A stretch of 34,756 bases of DNA from Candidatus Falkowbacteria bacterium CG10_big_fil_rev_8_21_14_0_10_37_14 (GCA_002778705.1 PFAM01000008.1:3061-37816); one strand, 5' to 3'; numbered from the stretch's first letter, positions 6,189 through 15,734 are shown. The notes: generated by a model not told the origin, from the sequence alone. Made by a program: numbers and translations.

Positions 6189-8353
6189 ATGAAAAAAATA
6201 AACAAAAAAAGCCTAGCCAGCTTGGTTATGATATCTTTGTTTCTCGGCTTGGTTGGACCAACTAGTGTTTTAGCGCTTAGTCCTGTTTCTACGCCGCCTT
6301 TGGGCGTAGCAGCTAGTTTTGGTGTTTTGGCTGACACCTTTACACCAATTATAGCGACGACATCGATCTCTGGTGATCTTGGTTATACCACATTGAGCTC
6401 ATCAGGATTTCATACGCTTACCGGTTCAACATATATTGCTGATTCTGTGTATCAAGAGGCTGGAACTGATCAAAATAGCGCTTTAGCTATTTTAAATAAT
6501 CAAGGCCCTTGTACTTCTTTGGGAGCAAACGTTGTTTTGGCCGGAACCTACACGCCAGGCTGTTACACCAGTAGCGGTTCTATGGATATTGCTCTGGGTA
6601 CAACAGTGACTTTATCTGGTGCTGGGACTTTTCTGTTTAGACCAGGAGGTGCCTTGACCACCGGAGCCAATGCTATTGTTATTTCAACTGCTGGTGCCTC
6701 GGCTTGTGATATTTTTTGGACTCCTGGTGCCGCCACTACGCTTGGTGCTAACACAGCTTTTTTAGGTACGGTAATTGATGCCTCGGGGATCACTATTGGC
6801 GATACGGTTAATTGGATGGTCGGGCTTTAGCTTTTGGTGGAACGGTCGGAGCTAACTTTGACACCATTACTGTGCCAACTTGTTCAGCCGGATCGTCAAT
6901 CATTAGAGTTATCAAAAACGTCATTAATAATAATGGTGGGTTGGCTACCGCAGATGATTTCTCAACGACGATTTCTGGCGTAACAACTGCTGTGCCAACA
7001 GCGGCGGGAGCAGCGTTTCCTGGTGTTGATAATGTTTTAACTTCAACCGGTGCTTATAGCGTGGACGAAGGCGCGCATGTTGGTTATGCTAAAACTTTGT
7101 CAGCTGGCTGTTCGGGAACTATTGTGGCTGGACAAATTAAAACCTGTACCATTACTAATGATGATCAATTAGCATCTTTAACTCTTAATAAAATTGTTAT
7201 TAATAATAATAACGGTCACCTTTCAGAATCTAATTGGACACTGACTGCTACTGGTCCAACTTCAATTTCTGGACCAGGCGCTACTGGTTCAACTGATGTA
7301 GTGAGTAATGGATCTTTCTTAGCCGGTACTTATGTTTTAACCGAATCGGGTGATTCTACTGGTTATTCAGCGTCTACTTGGACTTGTACAAAAAATGGTG
7401 GAAGTGCGGTTACGGGAGCTTCGGTAACTATTGCTCCAGGTGAGGCAACTGTTTGTACTATTACAAATGATGATATAGCTCCTAGTGGCGGTGGTCCTAC
7501 ACCGATCGTGCCGTTGATTGGTATTTTAAAAGTGCCAACCCCTTTAGCTTTGCCTAATGGTTCAGGCTCGGTTACTTATAATTACACTGTTTGGAATGTT
7601 GGTAAACAAAGAGCTTTGGTTAGCGTTACGGTGGTTGATGATAAATGTGGTCCAGTGGCTTATGTTTCTGGTGATACAAATAAGAATTTTAAAATTGAAG
7701 CAGATGAGATTTGGAAATATAGTTGCACTGCCACTTTAACTAAAACTACTACTAACACGGCCGTGGCTACAGGCTATAGTGATGATCCTTATCATCAAAT
7801 AGCTGTGGCAACGACTATAGCTACCGTGGTGGTTGGTGTTCCAGCTCCGTTGGTTGCTCCTTTGATTAATGTTGTGAAGGTGCCGAGTCGTTTAACAGCT
7901 TTTCCTTTTGGTGGTGGTGATGTTGTATATACTTATACTGTTACTAACCCTGGTGTAGTAGCTATGCATAATATTACTGTAACTGATGATAAATGTAGTC
8001 CAGTCACTCGCGTGTCTGGTGATACTAATGGCGATGGCGTGTTTGATACTAACGAAACCTGGACTTACACTTGTCAAGTTAATGTTCCGGTTACTACTAA
8101 AAATATTGCTACAGCTAAAGGCGAAGCTAATGGTTTTACCGCTGTTGGTTATGCCTTTGCTGATGTTTTGGTGATGTATGAATCTGGTCAGGTGCCGGTT
8201 ATTCAATTGCCAGTTCAAGTAGCGCCGGGCTTTCCTAAAACTGGTGTGCCAATTCAAAATAATAATGTTGCCGTGATAATTAGTGTGATCGTTTTAGTGG
8301 CAACTTCTTTGTTTGGGGTTTATCGTTTACGCAAAGTCGCGGTTAATAAATAG
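6189..8353 (+). pseudogene. DUF3494 plus SpaA-like and DUF11-like repeats with C-terminal FPKTG sorting signal; split into two ORFs (6189-6830 and 6812-8353) by a 1-nt frameshift near 6818
   Basis: first ORF ends ...GITIGDTVNWMVGL*, second frame reads ...DGRALAFGGTVGANFDTITVPTC; C-term PGFPKTGVPIQNNNVAVIISVIVLVATSLFGVYRLRKVAVNK. Confidence 0.8.
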
Positions 8354-8403
8354 TAATTTAATCAGTCTGGTTTTATTTTAACAGACTTAGTTGATAGATA
8401 GTG

Positions 8404-8425
8404 GGGCTCTACTTAAGTGGAGCCC
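8404..8425. repeat. near-perfect 22-bp palindrome
   Basis: GGGCTCtACTTAAGTgGAGCCC. Confidence 0.55.
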
Positions 8426-8447
8426 TTGCTGGGGTTGATTTAAATAT

Positions 8448-9065
8448 ATGATTTTTAGAAGATTATCAGGAAAAAATCTGTTAATAATGGTTGTTGTCTG
8501 CTTGATAACTTTATCGACGGGACTGTTTTCTTTAATACGACAAAAGTCAGTTAAGTCCGTTCGCAATAATTTGGCGCCGACCTCTAATATCGTTAATAAT
8601 TATTCAAATAGGTCAGTGGTGATTGGGTTGCCACTACGTTTAAAAATTCCAAGTCTTAAAATTGATGCCGCCGTTGAGTCTGTAGGGTTGACACCAGATC
8701 AACTAATGGACGTGCCAAAAAGTTTAGACAATGTAGGTTGGTTTCAATTGGGACGACGTCCCGGAGAAACTGGTAGTGCAGTAATCGCCGGGCACTTTGG
8801 CTTGAAAGAAAACCGGGCTTTAGTATTTGATAATTTACATAAAGTAGGCGTGGGTGATAAAATTTATATTATTGATGATCAGGGTATAACTATTACTTTT
8901 GTGGTGCGTGAAATTCGCGAGTTTGAAGCAACGGCGAATACGACTGAAGTTTTTAGTTCCAGCGATGCACTAGCGCATCTTAATCTAATTACTTGCCAGG
9001 GGACTTGGGACAAAGCTTCTAAAAGTTACGACAAGAGATTGGTGGTGTTTGCAGATAAAGAGTAA
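8448..9065 (+). CDS. sortase (class D/E-like)
   Basis: AGHFG, LNLITCQGTWDKASKSYDKRLVV catalytic Cys/Arg; directly downstream of FPKTG protein. Confidence 0.9.
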   Translation: MIFRRLSGKNLLIMVVVCLITLSTGLFSLIRQKSVKSVRNNLAPTSNIVNNYSNRSVVIGLPLRLKIPSLKIDAAVESVGLTPDQLMDVPKSLDNVGWFQLGRRPGETGSAVIAGHFGLKENRALVFDNLHKVGVGDKIYIIDDQGITITFVVREIREFEATANTTEVFSSSDALAHLNLITCQGTWDKASKSYDKRLVVFADKE

Positions 9066-9077
9066 TGACGTTTTTTT

Positions 9078-9268
9078 GATATAGATTTTTTCAAACCAGC
9101 GAAAAATCTGGCAATTCTGTCGCAAAATTTACGACGTCGCGTCATAACTCGCAAAAAGTCTTAATTAATTTTTAGCGGAAATAATTTTTTGCTAAAACAG
9201 ATGGTCGCGGTGCGTCTAATTTTACTCCATAATTGAAACGATTTTTCAGGTTATCAAAAATCTATATC
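9078..9268. repeat. long imperfect inverted repeat (MITE-like or long-hairpin RNA)
   Basis: perfect 13-bp terminal arms GATATAGATTTTT (9078-9090) / AAAAATCTATATC (9256-9268) and extended similarity inward. Confidence 0.65.
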
Positions 9269-9279
9269 TTAACCCAAAA

Positions 9280-9304
9280 AAGCCCTAATAGGACTTTTTT
9301 ATTT
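9280..9304 (+). terminator. intrinsic terminator
   Basis: AAAAAGCCCTAATAGGACTTTTTT. Confidence 0.55.
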
Positions 9305-9412
9305 TATGAGCCGACCGCCCCGATGGACATCATGGCAACCTACGGTTTACCCGTCTCGATTCGCAAGATGTATGTTCGTTGACGCGAGGCGGGCGATGCC
9401 GTCTTTAATTTG

Positions 9413-9485
9413 AGCCACCTGTCGGGGTCGGACCGACGACCTACGGTTTACGATACCGTCGCTCTACCAGCTGAGCTAAGGTGGC
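9413..9485 (-). tRNA. tRNA-Thr (CGT)
   Basis: GCCACCTTAGCTCAGCTGGTAGAGCGACGGTATCGTAAACCGTAGGTCGTCGGTCCGACCCCGACAGGTGGC cloverleaf; anticodon loop ATCGTAA. Confidence 0.93.
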
Positions 9486-9503
9486 ACGGTTATAGCTGGA
9501 TTG

Positions 9504-9574
9504 AGCAAGATACGGGAATCGAACCCGTGCCACAAGCTTGGGAAGCTTGTGTACTGCCACTATACTAATCTTGC
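9504..9574 (-). tRNA. tRNA-Gly (CCC)
   Basis: GCAAGAT/ATCTTGC acceptor, U discriminator, anticodon loop TTCCCAA, T arm ACGGG TTCGATT CCCGT. Confidence 0.92.
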
Positions 9575-9663
9575 TCAATCAAGCCATAGTATGCTATGAT
9601 TATAAACGGTCAATGCGGAAATAGTCAACCGCTTATCTTTAAGATTGTCATAAAGGAGGAATT

Positions 9664-11400
9664 ATGAAAGATTTTATGAAATTGTATCAACGTCAGATTG
9701 TTGCTGGTGTTTTATTAACGACTTTTTGGTGTGTGGCCTCGGGAGTTGAAGCTTCTGGGCCAACTTTTAGTTATACAGCAAATATTGTTAATAAATCTGG
9801 TAATGTTGTAGAAACATTACCTAGTGAGTCTATTGCTCCGGTGATTCAGCCGGAATATGCGCCAGCCATTTATAGTCAAACTTCGGTTATTTTACCATCT
9901 TTTGATGGAACGAAACAATGGTGGCAACCTTTAGGTTGGTCATCTGGAGAGTGGAGAGCTGATTTGTTTGGAGGTAGTTTTTCAATAATTGGTCGGGGCG
10001 AGTGGTCTACACCATTAGGTTTGAATGCTGTTCATTATAAAACAGTGGATAACTTACCTTGGAAATTAAAACTGGTTAGTGAAATTTTTGATTTTGATAT
10101 TAACGCAGAAGGCAACAAGGCAATGCTTGATGCTACCATCAAATACATTCCAGATAATGATTATAAACAAGCCTACATGTATGACGAAACGGCCAAGGAG
10201 TGGCAAGCTTTGCCGTCTACGGACTATCCTTTAGAAGGTGTTGTGCGCTTAGTTTTAAAACAATTCAAAGGGAAAATAGCTGTATTTTCTAATCCTGGAA
10301 TTTTAACAGTTGGTCGAGCAAGTTGGTATGCTTATAAACCAGGGTTGTTTACTGCTTCACCAGACTTTCCTAAAGGCTCTAAATTACGAGTAACTAATTT
10401 GGATAACGGTAAGTCTATTGAAGTTGTAGTTAATGATTGGGGTCCAGAAAGAGATAAACATCCAGATAGGGTGGTGGACTTATCTAAAGAAGCATTTGCA
10501 GAATTAGCTCCAATTAGTCAAGGTGTTATGAGAGTGGCGGTTAGTCCAATTGAGATAACTCCAGATCGCAATGGTAAAGTTTTGGGCGTTAAGGATGATG
10601 GTTTGAGTGATAAACCAAAGATTACAGCTAAGTCGGCAATTATTTTAAACGAACGTAATGGTGAAGTGATTTTGTCTAAAAATTCTGAACAAATTTTACC
10701 AATTGCTAGTTTATCCAAAGTAATGGCTATGAGTGTATATCTAAGAGAGCAAGGCGATTTAAATAAAAAGATTACATACAGCGATAAGGATGCTAAATTT
10801 AATGGTCTATATGTTAATTTAGTTGATGCGGCTCAAATTAGTTTAAAAAATGGTGATCAGGCTAAGGTGAAAGATTTTATCTACGCTTCGGTAGTGGCTT
10901 CAGCTAATAATACTGTGGAGACTTTGGTGCGTGATAGTGGTTTGTCACGAGAAAAATTTGTGGAAAAAATGAATCTTTTGGCGGTGGAATGGGGAGCTAA
11001 AAATACCCACTTTATTGAACCAACAGGCTTGTCGTCTAAAAATGTTAGCACCGCTGAAGATTATGCGATTATTACCAGAGAGGCTTTTAAAAATGATGTA
11101 TTAAAACAGGCTAGCGTGACACCTAAATATGTCTTTACTGTGTTAAATCGTAAGGCTAGTAAAACCCTAAGTAATACTAATCAACTTGTATTAGATCAAG
11201 CGCAGGAGAATTTAAAATTAGCATCACTAGGAATCAATGGTTCTAAAACAGGTTTTTTGAATGAGGCTGGATATTGTTTGTTAACTAGAGTTCAAAACGA
11301 AGCTGAGCAATATACTATTATCACTTTTGGTTCACCGACTCGCAAGAGTAGTTTTAATGAAATGATGGACTTGATTAAATACGCCAATTTAAAAAGTTAA
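9664..11400 (+). CDS. RlpA-like double-psi beta-barrel domain fused to S11 D-Ala-D-Ala carboxypeptidase
   Basis: ASWYAYKPGLFTASPDFPKGSKLRVTNLDNGKSIEVVVNDWGP...VVDLS (RlpA), SLSK / SANN / GSKTG motifs (S11); SD AAAGGAGGA. Confidence 0.9.
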   Translation: MKDFMKLYQRQIVAGVLLTTFWCVASGVEASGPTFSYTANIVNKSGNVVETLPSESIAPVIQPEYAPAIYSQTSVILPSFDGTKQWWQPLGWSSGEWRADLFGGSFSIIGRGEWSTPLGLNAVHYKTVDNLPWKLKLVSEIFDFDINAEGNKAMLDATIKYIPDNDYKQAYMYDETAKEWQALPSTDYPLEGVVRLVLKQFKGKIAVFSNPGILTVGRASWYAYKPGLFTASPDFPKGSKLRVTNLDNGKSIEVVVNDWGPERDKHPDRVVDLSKEAFAELAPISQGVMRVAVSPIEITPDRNGKVLGVKDDGLSDKPKITAKSAIILNERNGEVILSKNSEQILPIASLSKVMAMSVYLREQGDLNKKITYSDKDAKFNGLYVNLVDAAQISLKNGDQAKVKDFIYASVVASANNTVETLVRDSGLSREKFVEKMNLLAVEWGAKNTHFIEPTGLSSKNVSTAEDYAIITREAFKNDVLKQASVTPKYVFTVLNRKASKTLSNTNQLVLDQAQENLKLASLGINGSKTGFLNEAGYCLLTRVQNEAEQYTIITFGSPTRKSSFNEMMDLIKYANLKS

Positions 11401-11441
11401 GTTTTTTTCTGGGCCGTGCTATAATGTAGTCAAGAGAAAAT

Positions 11442-12122
11442 ATGATAAAATTTAAGGCTGTTTCTAAATTATATAATGATAATGTAGTGGCGTTAGACAA
11501 TGTATCTTTTTACATTAAGTCTGGAGAGTTTGTGTCTTTAGTCGGGCAATCTGGAGCCGGTAAAACAACCTTAGTAAAAATGTTAATCGGTGAAGAAAAC
11601 CCCAGTGAAGGCCGGATAGAAGTTGGCGGTTGGGATATTACACGTCTAAGAGGCTCTGAAGTGCCTCATTTAAGGCGACAAATTGCTACGATTTTTCAAG
11701 ACTACAAACTATTGCCAAAAAAAACATTGCTGGAAAATGTGGAGTTTGCATTGCAGGTTTGTGGTAAATCTATGAAAAAAATTAAGCTAGTAGCACCGCA
11801 AGTAATGAGAATAGTTGGTTTGGAAAGTAAAATGCATCGCTATCCACATGAAGTTTCTGGTGGCGAACGACAACGCACAGCAATTGCTCGTAGCTTGGTG
11901 TATCAGCCGAAGATTTTATTGGCTGATGAGCCGACGGGAAACTTAGACTCTATTAATGCTAAAGAAATTGTGGACTTATTATTAAAAATAAATAGCTTTG
12001 GTACGACAGTAGTGTTAGTTACCCATAATCGTGATGTAGTTAATAAATTACGCAAAAGAGTTCTAACTTTACATGAAGGGCGACTGGTGAGTGACCAAGC
12101 AGTCGGTAAATATATCATTTAA
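11442..12122 (+). CDS. ftsE: cell division ATP-binding protein FtsE
   Basis: GQSGAGKTTLVKMLIGEE, VSGGERQRTAIARSLV, LLADEPTGNLD; followed by FtsX. Confidence 0.93.
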   Translation: MIKFKAVSKLYNDNVVALDNVSFYIKSGEFVSLVGQSGAGKTTLVKMLIGEENPSEGRIEVGGWDITRLRGSEVPHLRRQIATIFQDYKLLPKKTLLENVEFALQVCGKSMKKIKLVAPQVMRIVGLESKMHRYPHEVSGGERQRTAIARSLVYQPKILLADEPTGNLDSINAKEIVDLLLKINSFGTTVVLVTHNRDVVNKLRKRVLTLHEGRLVSDQAVGKYII

Positions 12123-12124
12123 TT

Positions 12125-13042
12125 ATGTCTATGTGGCTTTCTGCCGGACGCATTTTAAAGTTCGGCTTTCAAGATATTGCTCGGAATGTTTGGCTGTCGT
12201 TGGTAACGGTGATGATTTTGGTGTTAACTTTATTTAGTGTTAATTTACTTTTGGCGGTGCAGGCTATTAGCGGAGCGGCGGTAGATACTATTAAAAATAA
12301 AATTGATGTTAGTTTGTATTTGTCACCGGAAGCTTCGGCTGATAAAATTGCTGTTTTAAAAGCACGTATTTCAGCGATGCCGATTGTTAATAGTGTTGAT
12401 TTTGTTTCACAAGAAGAGGCTTTGAAACGTTTTCAAAAATTTAATGTAAAAGATTCGACCATTAATCAAGCTTTGTCTACACTAAACAGTAATCCATTGA
12501 CGCCTAGTCTGGTTATTAAACCTAGTGAAACTGGTAGATTTGACGAATTGCTAATGGCGTTAAATAAAATTGACGACCCTTTAATTCAAGCTCGTGATTT
12601 TGATAACTACAAAACAATTTTAGACAAGATTGACGCCATCACTAAAAAAGTTAGTGAGGCAGGGTTTTTTGTTAGCGGTTTGTTTATGTTAATCACCTTG
12701 TTAGTAATTTTTAATACTGCTAAGGTGGCGATTTATACGCACCGCAATGAAATTGGTATCATGCGTCTAGTTGGCGCGTCTAACTGGTTTATTAAAGCGC
12801 CGTTTTTGATATCTTCTTTTCTTTATACTTTATTTAGCTCGGTATTTGTGACGATTGTGTTTTATCTCTTTTTAAATTTATTACAGCCGTATTTGGAAGC
12901 CTTTTTTGTGGGCTACACCTTTAACATCATGGCTTATTTTACGGCTAACTTTTGGGCCATCTTCGGCTTGCAATTCTTGGTAGCGGCTTTGGTAAATATG
13001 CTGGCTAGTTGGTTGGCTGTTAGTAAGTATTCTAATGTGTAA
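12125..13042 (+). CDS. ftsX: cell division permease FtsX
   Basis: 4-TM topology, VDSVSQEEAL-like NSVDFVSQEEALKRFQ, IMRLVGASNWFIKAPFLI; adjacent to ftsE. Confidence 0.92.
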   Translation: MSMWLSAGRILKFGFQDIARNVWLSLVTVMILVLTLFSVNLLLAVQAISGAAVDTIKNKIDVSLYLSPEASADKIAVLKARISAMPIVNSVDFVSQEEALKRFQKFNVKDSTINQALSTLNSNPLTPSLVIKPSETGRFDELLMALNKIDDPLIQARDFDNYKTILDKIDAITKKVSEAGFFVSGLFMLITLLVIFNTAKVAIYTHRNEIGIMRLVGASNWFIKAPFLISSFLYTLFSSVFVTIVFYLFLNLLQPYLEAFFVGYTFNIMAYFTANFWAIFGLQFLVAALVNMLASWLAVSKYSNV

Positions 13043-13043
13043 T

Positions 13044-13234
13044 ATGCGTAAAGGCTTTACTTTGACTATATTAGTGGTTTATTTTATTTAGCAGGCTCTT
13101 ATGCTGAATTATGGTCTGTTATTCCAAATGGTAGCAATGCTTATTATATGGAATTACAATCCACCAGGGTAGATGTTAATAGAACTAGTTGGGGTAAGGG
13201 TGCAGGGTTTTCGGCGAGATGTTTAAAGGACTAA
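13044..13234 (+). pseudogene. remnant of type IV prepilin-like protein with FISUMP (Fib_succ_major) C-terminus
   Basis: MRKGFTLTILVVYFI* N-term; other frame DYISGLFYLAGSYAELWSVIPNGSNAYYMELQSTRVDVNRTSWGKGAGFSARCLKD*. Confidence 0.6.
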
Positions 13235-13247
13235 AAGATATTTGTAA

Positions 13248-13285
13248 ATAAAAAATCGCTCTGATGGACATCTGAGCGATTTTTT
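13248..13285. terminator. bidirectional terminator
   Basis: AAAAAATCGCTC...GAGCGATTTTTT. Confidence 0.8.
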
Positions 13286-14480
13286 ATTTAGTGTCTTTTA
13301 AAGGAGATAGATTAATAATGTTTAAAATTAAAATTATAGTAGCTAGATAAAATAAATAAGGTAGAGGCAAGAACTTTAAGACAAAGAAAGCAATAACGCC
13401 GGCGAAAATCCAACCTAAAGAGCGGGTTTGTCTAAACAAAGTAATTAAGCCAATGTTTTTTGCATTAACTTTTTTATAAAAATAAACTTCTTGCATAGCC
13501 TCGGCTAGAGCTGCTCCGCTGCGACTTAAGAACATGATAGAGCCCCAAAGCCACAACGAAGTGCTAGCAGTAGTGGCAATTAATAAACAGGCTCCGGCCA
13601 TTAAAAGATAACCAACGACTAACATTTCTTTTTCGCCCCAGAGCCGATCAGCTGCTAAGCCGGCCGGTAATTGAAATAGTACAAAGGGTAAAAGCATAAC
13701 AGTGAACATGACGCCTAAAACCGACCAGCTAAATCCAATTACAGTATGTAAATAAATAGGGACATAAATTACGGCCCAGCCATAAAATATTTGTAGACAA
13801 AAAGCAGATATTATAATTAAACGTAAATCTTGTTGATGTTTTAAAGATTTGAAGACTTGAAGCCATGATATTGGTTTGTGGCGCTTAACCCAGTAACTTC
13901 TATGTAATAATTTATAATTACTAAGTAATAGCAGAAAGGCGATACTTAAAAGAGCTCCGCCTAATTGATAAATAATCACATAACCAAAATGATCAACCCA
14001 ATAACCAGCTAAAAGTGGTGAGCACAACCAAGCGGAGTTAATAGCCAAGAGATAATGTCCACGAATACTGCCTGTGTTGGCGTCGTCGGACTGCTCTTCT
14101 AAAAAGATGTCTAGATTAACAACTAACATAATAAGGACAATGTAGCGGACAATAAAGGCTATAGCTATAATTAGTGGGTCTTGGCTAATGCTGATAAGAA
14201 ATGTGGCGGTGATGCCGATAAAAAAAGCAAATAGAGAACTTTTAAAATTGCCCAAGCTGTCGATAAGTCGAGGGTAAAAAGAAGCTGCTAAAAGAGTTAG
14301 TCCTGCGGCGACGGCCATTAATAAGCCCATGCTAGCATCGCCAAAATAGTTAATCAAAAAAGACGATTGAACATAGCCAGCCAAACCGTCGGTTAAGGCG
14401 ATTAAGAAAGCTAGACCATATAAGACGTTTATAATCTTAGGGCGTTTAATCAATTTTAGTTTTTCCCTCCTTATGGGCAT
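13284..14480 (-). CDS. MFS transporter
   Basis: ~12 hydrophobic segments, GDASMGLLMAVAAGLTLLAASFYPRLIDSLG, LPAGLAADRLWGEKEMLVVGYL. Confidence 0.8.
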   Translation of the reverse strand: MPIRREKLKLIKRPKIINVLYGLAFLIALTDGLAGYVQSSFLINYFGDASMGLLMAVAAGLTLLAASFYPRLIDSLGNFKSSLFAFFIGITATFLISISQDPLIIAIAFIVRYIVLIMLVVNLDIFLEEQSDDANTGSIRGHYLLAINSAWLCSPLLAGYWVDHFGYVIIYQLGGALLSIAFLLLLSNYKLLHRSYWVKRHKPISWLQVFKSLKHQQDLRLIIISAFCLQIFYGWAVIYVPIYLHTVIGFSWSVLGVMFTVMLLPFVLFQLPAGLAADRLWGEKEMLVVGYLLMAGACLLIATTASTSLWLWGSIMFLSRSGAALAEAMQEVYFYKKVNAKNIGLITLFRQTRSLGWIFAGVIAFFVLKFLPLPYLFYLATIILILNIINLSPLKDTK

Positions 14481-15081
14481 AATGTCTTTTAATTAACCAA
14501 ATAAGTAAGCTTAATAAAAAGAGACTTAAAAAGCTATAAGATATTTCGTTATAATATTTTTGTAATTGATTTTGATTGGCGCCGAACCAGTAGCCGAGTA
14601 GGGCTAGAATCACACACCATAAACCAGATCCAAGAGTAGTGTAAAATAAAAAAGGCTTTAAATCCATTTTAGCTAATCCGGCTGGGATAGAAATTAATTG
14701 ACGGATAGCCGGTAAAAAACGACCAATAAAAGTAGAGATATTGCCTTTGGATCGAAAAAATTGTTCCGATTTAGTCAAAGACTCAGAGCTGATTAAAAAC
14801 CATTTAGCCCACTTGGACCTGGCTAGGCGATGAATAACAGGTGAACCTAAGTGCTTGGCAAGGTAATAGTTAAAAAGAGCGCCTATTAATGAGCCTAAAG
14901 TGCCAGAGAGAATAACCAACCAAAGGTTCATGCGTCCTTGGCTAGCTAAATAACCAGCTGGAGGAATAATGACTTCAGAAGGGAAGGGGATAAAAGAGCT
15001 TTCAATAGCCATTAAAGCTATAATTCCTCCATAACTCCAACCAGCAAAAAGATTTAAAAGCGAAGTAAAAAAATGCGACAT
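14446..15081 (-). CDS. DedA family membrane protein
   Basis: ESSFIPFPSEVIIPPAGYLASQG, GRFLPAIRQLISIPAGLAKM. Confidence 0.92.
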   Translation of the reverse strand: MSHFFTSLLNLFAGWSYGGIIALMAIESSFIPFPSEVIIPPAGYLASQGRMNLWLVILSGTLGSLIGALFNYYLAKHLGSPVIHRLARSKWAKWFLISSESLTKSEQFFRSKGNISTFIGRFLPAIRQLISIPAGLAKMDLKPFLFYTTLGSGLWCVILALLGYWFGANQNQLQKYYNEISYSFLSLFLLSLLIWLIKRHYAHKEGKTKID

Positions 15082-15219
15082 ATCAAGTATTCGTTGTCGT
15101 TTAAAGGTTATAATTTATTATAGCCTTTTTGTGGTTTTATAGCCATATTGACAAAATATATAAAAAATGTAATAAAATAAATAGTTGTTTAATTTTGTTC
15201 TTTTAAAAAAGGTGATGAA

Positions 15220-15591
15220 ATGAAAAATTTATTTTTCTGTGAAGTTTTTTTGTTGATTTCTGTGATAATCAATTACTTTTTTGTAGTTTATTTTGAATTT
15301 GGAGTTTTAGCTTCTTATTTATTTTTTGGTATTTTATTAAGAATGCTTGTACCTGATAATTGGAGCATAAATGAATATTTCTGGGTTTCGGTAGCTATTT
15401 ATGGAGCCAATATATTTACGTTAGGTTTTTTGTTTGAAAATTACTGGAAAATTGATGTTACTGGGAAAGTCTTGTTTATTACCAGGTTTCTACTACTTTC
15501 TTCAATGTACTGGTTGGGTTGGATGATTATTAATTGGTTAGATGCACCAATTATAGTTGATTCAATGGATAATTATAATGATCCGTCTTAA
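15220..15591 (+). CDS. hypothetical membrane protein
   Basis: hydrophobic ORF with AAAGGTGATG SD-like sequence, followed by terminator 15581-15610. Confidence 0.65.
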   Translation: MKNLFFCEVFLLISVIINYFFVVYFEFGVLASYLFFGILLRMLVPDNWSINEYFWVSVAIYGANIFTLGFLFENYWKIDVTGKVLFITRFLLLSSMYWLGWMIINWLDAPIIVDSMDNYNDPS

Positions 15592-15610
15592 AATAGACGG
15601 ATTATTTTTT
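15581..15610 (+). terminator. intrinsic terminator
   Basis: ATCCGTCT-taaaat-AGACGGAT then T-tract. Confidence 0.75.
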
Positions 15611-15650
15611 TAGTTGTAAACTTTAACTAATATTGGCTAAAGAAAACGAC

Positions 15651-15679
15651 TTGACTTTTAACTCGGTTTTTATTATGAT
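15651..15679 (+). promoter_or_regulatory. promoter of tRNA-Tyr/rpmG
   Basis: TTGACT-N17-TATGAT. Confidence 0.65.
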
Positions 15680-15734
15680 AGTAAGTAAATAGAGTAGTAT
15701 TCTGCCCGTGTTTGTGTTGGGTGGATGTTTTATC

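Noticed and set aside
7892-8257. Minus-strand ORF of 121 aa
   Set aside because: Antisense shadow of the DUF11-like repeat region.
6812-8353. Programmed ribosomal frameshift joining the two DUF3494 ORFs
   Set aside because: No slippery heptamer or obvious downstream pseudoknot at the shift; a one-base indel is simpler.
13284-15081. Functional MFS-DedA system
   Set aside because: Overlapping ordinary membrane genes; overlap alone does not support a specific shared function.
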